Assembly (NCBI RefSeq): GCF_027912415.1 | Contig: NZ_CP115175.1 | Span: forward strand, 2,356,001 to 2,420,000 | DNA from: Homoserinibacter sp. YIM 151385 | Lineage (GTDB): Bacteria > Actinomycetota > Actinomycetes > Actinomycetales > Microbacteriaceae | Direction: 5' to 3' | Length of the DNA: 64,000 nt | Shown: positions 63,748 through 64,000 of the stretch, piece by piece | How positions within the stretch are numbered: position 1 is the first letter of the stretch | Layout: each line of letters starts with the position of its first letter | Made by a program: the position numbers and the translations under genes | The notes under the pieces: model-generated | The model's input: the letters and a program-made list of their open reading frames with translations, nothing else | Told to the model about the DNA's origin: nothing | The model's database searches: none

Positions 63748-64000
63748 ATGTCGTCGCTGCGCAATCCGGTCGGGGCCCAGCCGCCCTCCGTGTACTGGCG
63801 CCGACGCCTGCTCGTCGGGCTCGGCGTGCTCGCGGTCGTCGTCGTGATCGTGCTCATCATCGTCCGCCCCGGCTCCGGCGAGCCGGCCGCGGCGCCTACG
63901 CCCGAACCCACCCCGTCCGCCTCCTTCACCGCCCCCTCGGGCGAGGTGGAGGGCGAGGACGAGACGCCCGCCTCCGCGGGCGCCTGCGATCCGGGCGACA
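63748..64000 (+). CDS. Membrane-anchored protein (3'-truncated by window end)
   Basis: The first 84 residues are visible: a cytosolic start (MSSLRNPVGAQPPSVYWRRR), one transmembrane helix (LLVGLGVLAVVVVIVLIIV), then a Pro/Thr/Ser/Glu-rich extracytoplasmic linker reaching a Cys (AGACDPGD) where a folded domain probably begins. Family unknown. Start fixed by the leaderless -10 box. Confidence 0.8.
   Translation, partial: MSSLRNPVGAQPPSVYWRRRLLVGLGVLAVVVVIVLIIVRPGSGEPAAAPTPEPTPSASFTAPSGEVEGEDETPASAGACDPGD

Overview
The window is high-GC DNA from an actinobacterium, most likely of the family Microbacteriaceae. Several signs agree: very high GC at third codon positions, many GTG starts with 4-base GTGA/ATGA overlaps, and TANNNT -10 boxes placed six bases before start codons. 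The conserved order ppa / tilS-hpt / ftsH-folE-folP-folB-folK-DUF3180 / DUF2520-panC / lysS / clpC also occurs, with differences, in mycobacteria and other actinobacteria. The genus cannot be named from sequence reading alone. Both ends of the window cut through genes.

Left part (1-33,670), accessory metabolism. Bases 1-8,405 form one forward operon for plant-type polysaccharide or hexuronate use. It holds a Dpp-type ABC importer (one permease plus a fused permease-ATPase-ATPase protein), a GH51 arabinofuranosidase, an RraA-family protein, an SDR, a GH5 glycosidase and a mannonate dehydratase. A FadR/GntR regulator faces it. Bases 9,214-14,640 (reverse strand) hold a membrane protein, a glycerate kinase and a 940-residue sortase-anchored surface protein with CshA-type repeats. 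Opposite it lies a MalT-like LuxR regulator overlapping an orphan ECF S component. A complete BLUF blue-light sensor follows at 18,321. Bases 19,162-33,670 are a second glycan locus. It holds a ROK repressor, a sugar importer without its own ATPase, a type I sulfatase, a GH38 alpha-mannosidase, a GH42 beta-galactosidase and two SDRs. A divergent operon carries the formylglycine-generating enzyme that would activate the sulfatase.

Middle (33,784-37,565). Three tRNA genes (Glu, Asp, Phe) are read on the minus strand. The 3' end of tRNA-Phe occurs three times as a 38-39 bp direct repeat. This delimits two tandem integrated segments of about 1.1 and 2.3 kb, with no integrase visible. The second carries a HTH antitoxin/PIN toxin pair and a DUF3024 gene.

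Right part (37,910-64,000), mostly core genes. It starts with two paralogous secreted cell-wall hydrolases (M23 and NlpC/P60), then pyrophosphatase, TilS, Hpt, FtsH, the folate operon, two PH-domain membrane proteins and a DUF2520 protein. An accessory cassette follows, holding paired inverted repeats, a G-rich tract and an ArsR-SRPBCC operon. After it come panC, lysS, three tiny membrane proteins, pirin, a DUF2975/HTH pair behind a tandem operator, clpC, a lipoprotein serine hydrolase, a phosphotransferase-fold kinase, argA, an LLM-type oxidoreductase and a truncated membrane protein.

A recurring regulatory theme is leaderless transcription. At least eight genes have TANNNT followed by exactly six bases and then the start codon. 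This pattern fixes several starts that were otherwise ambiguous.
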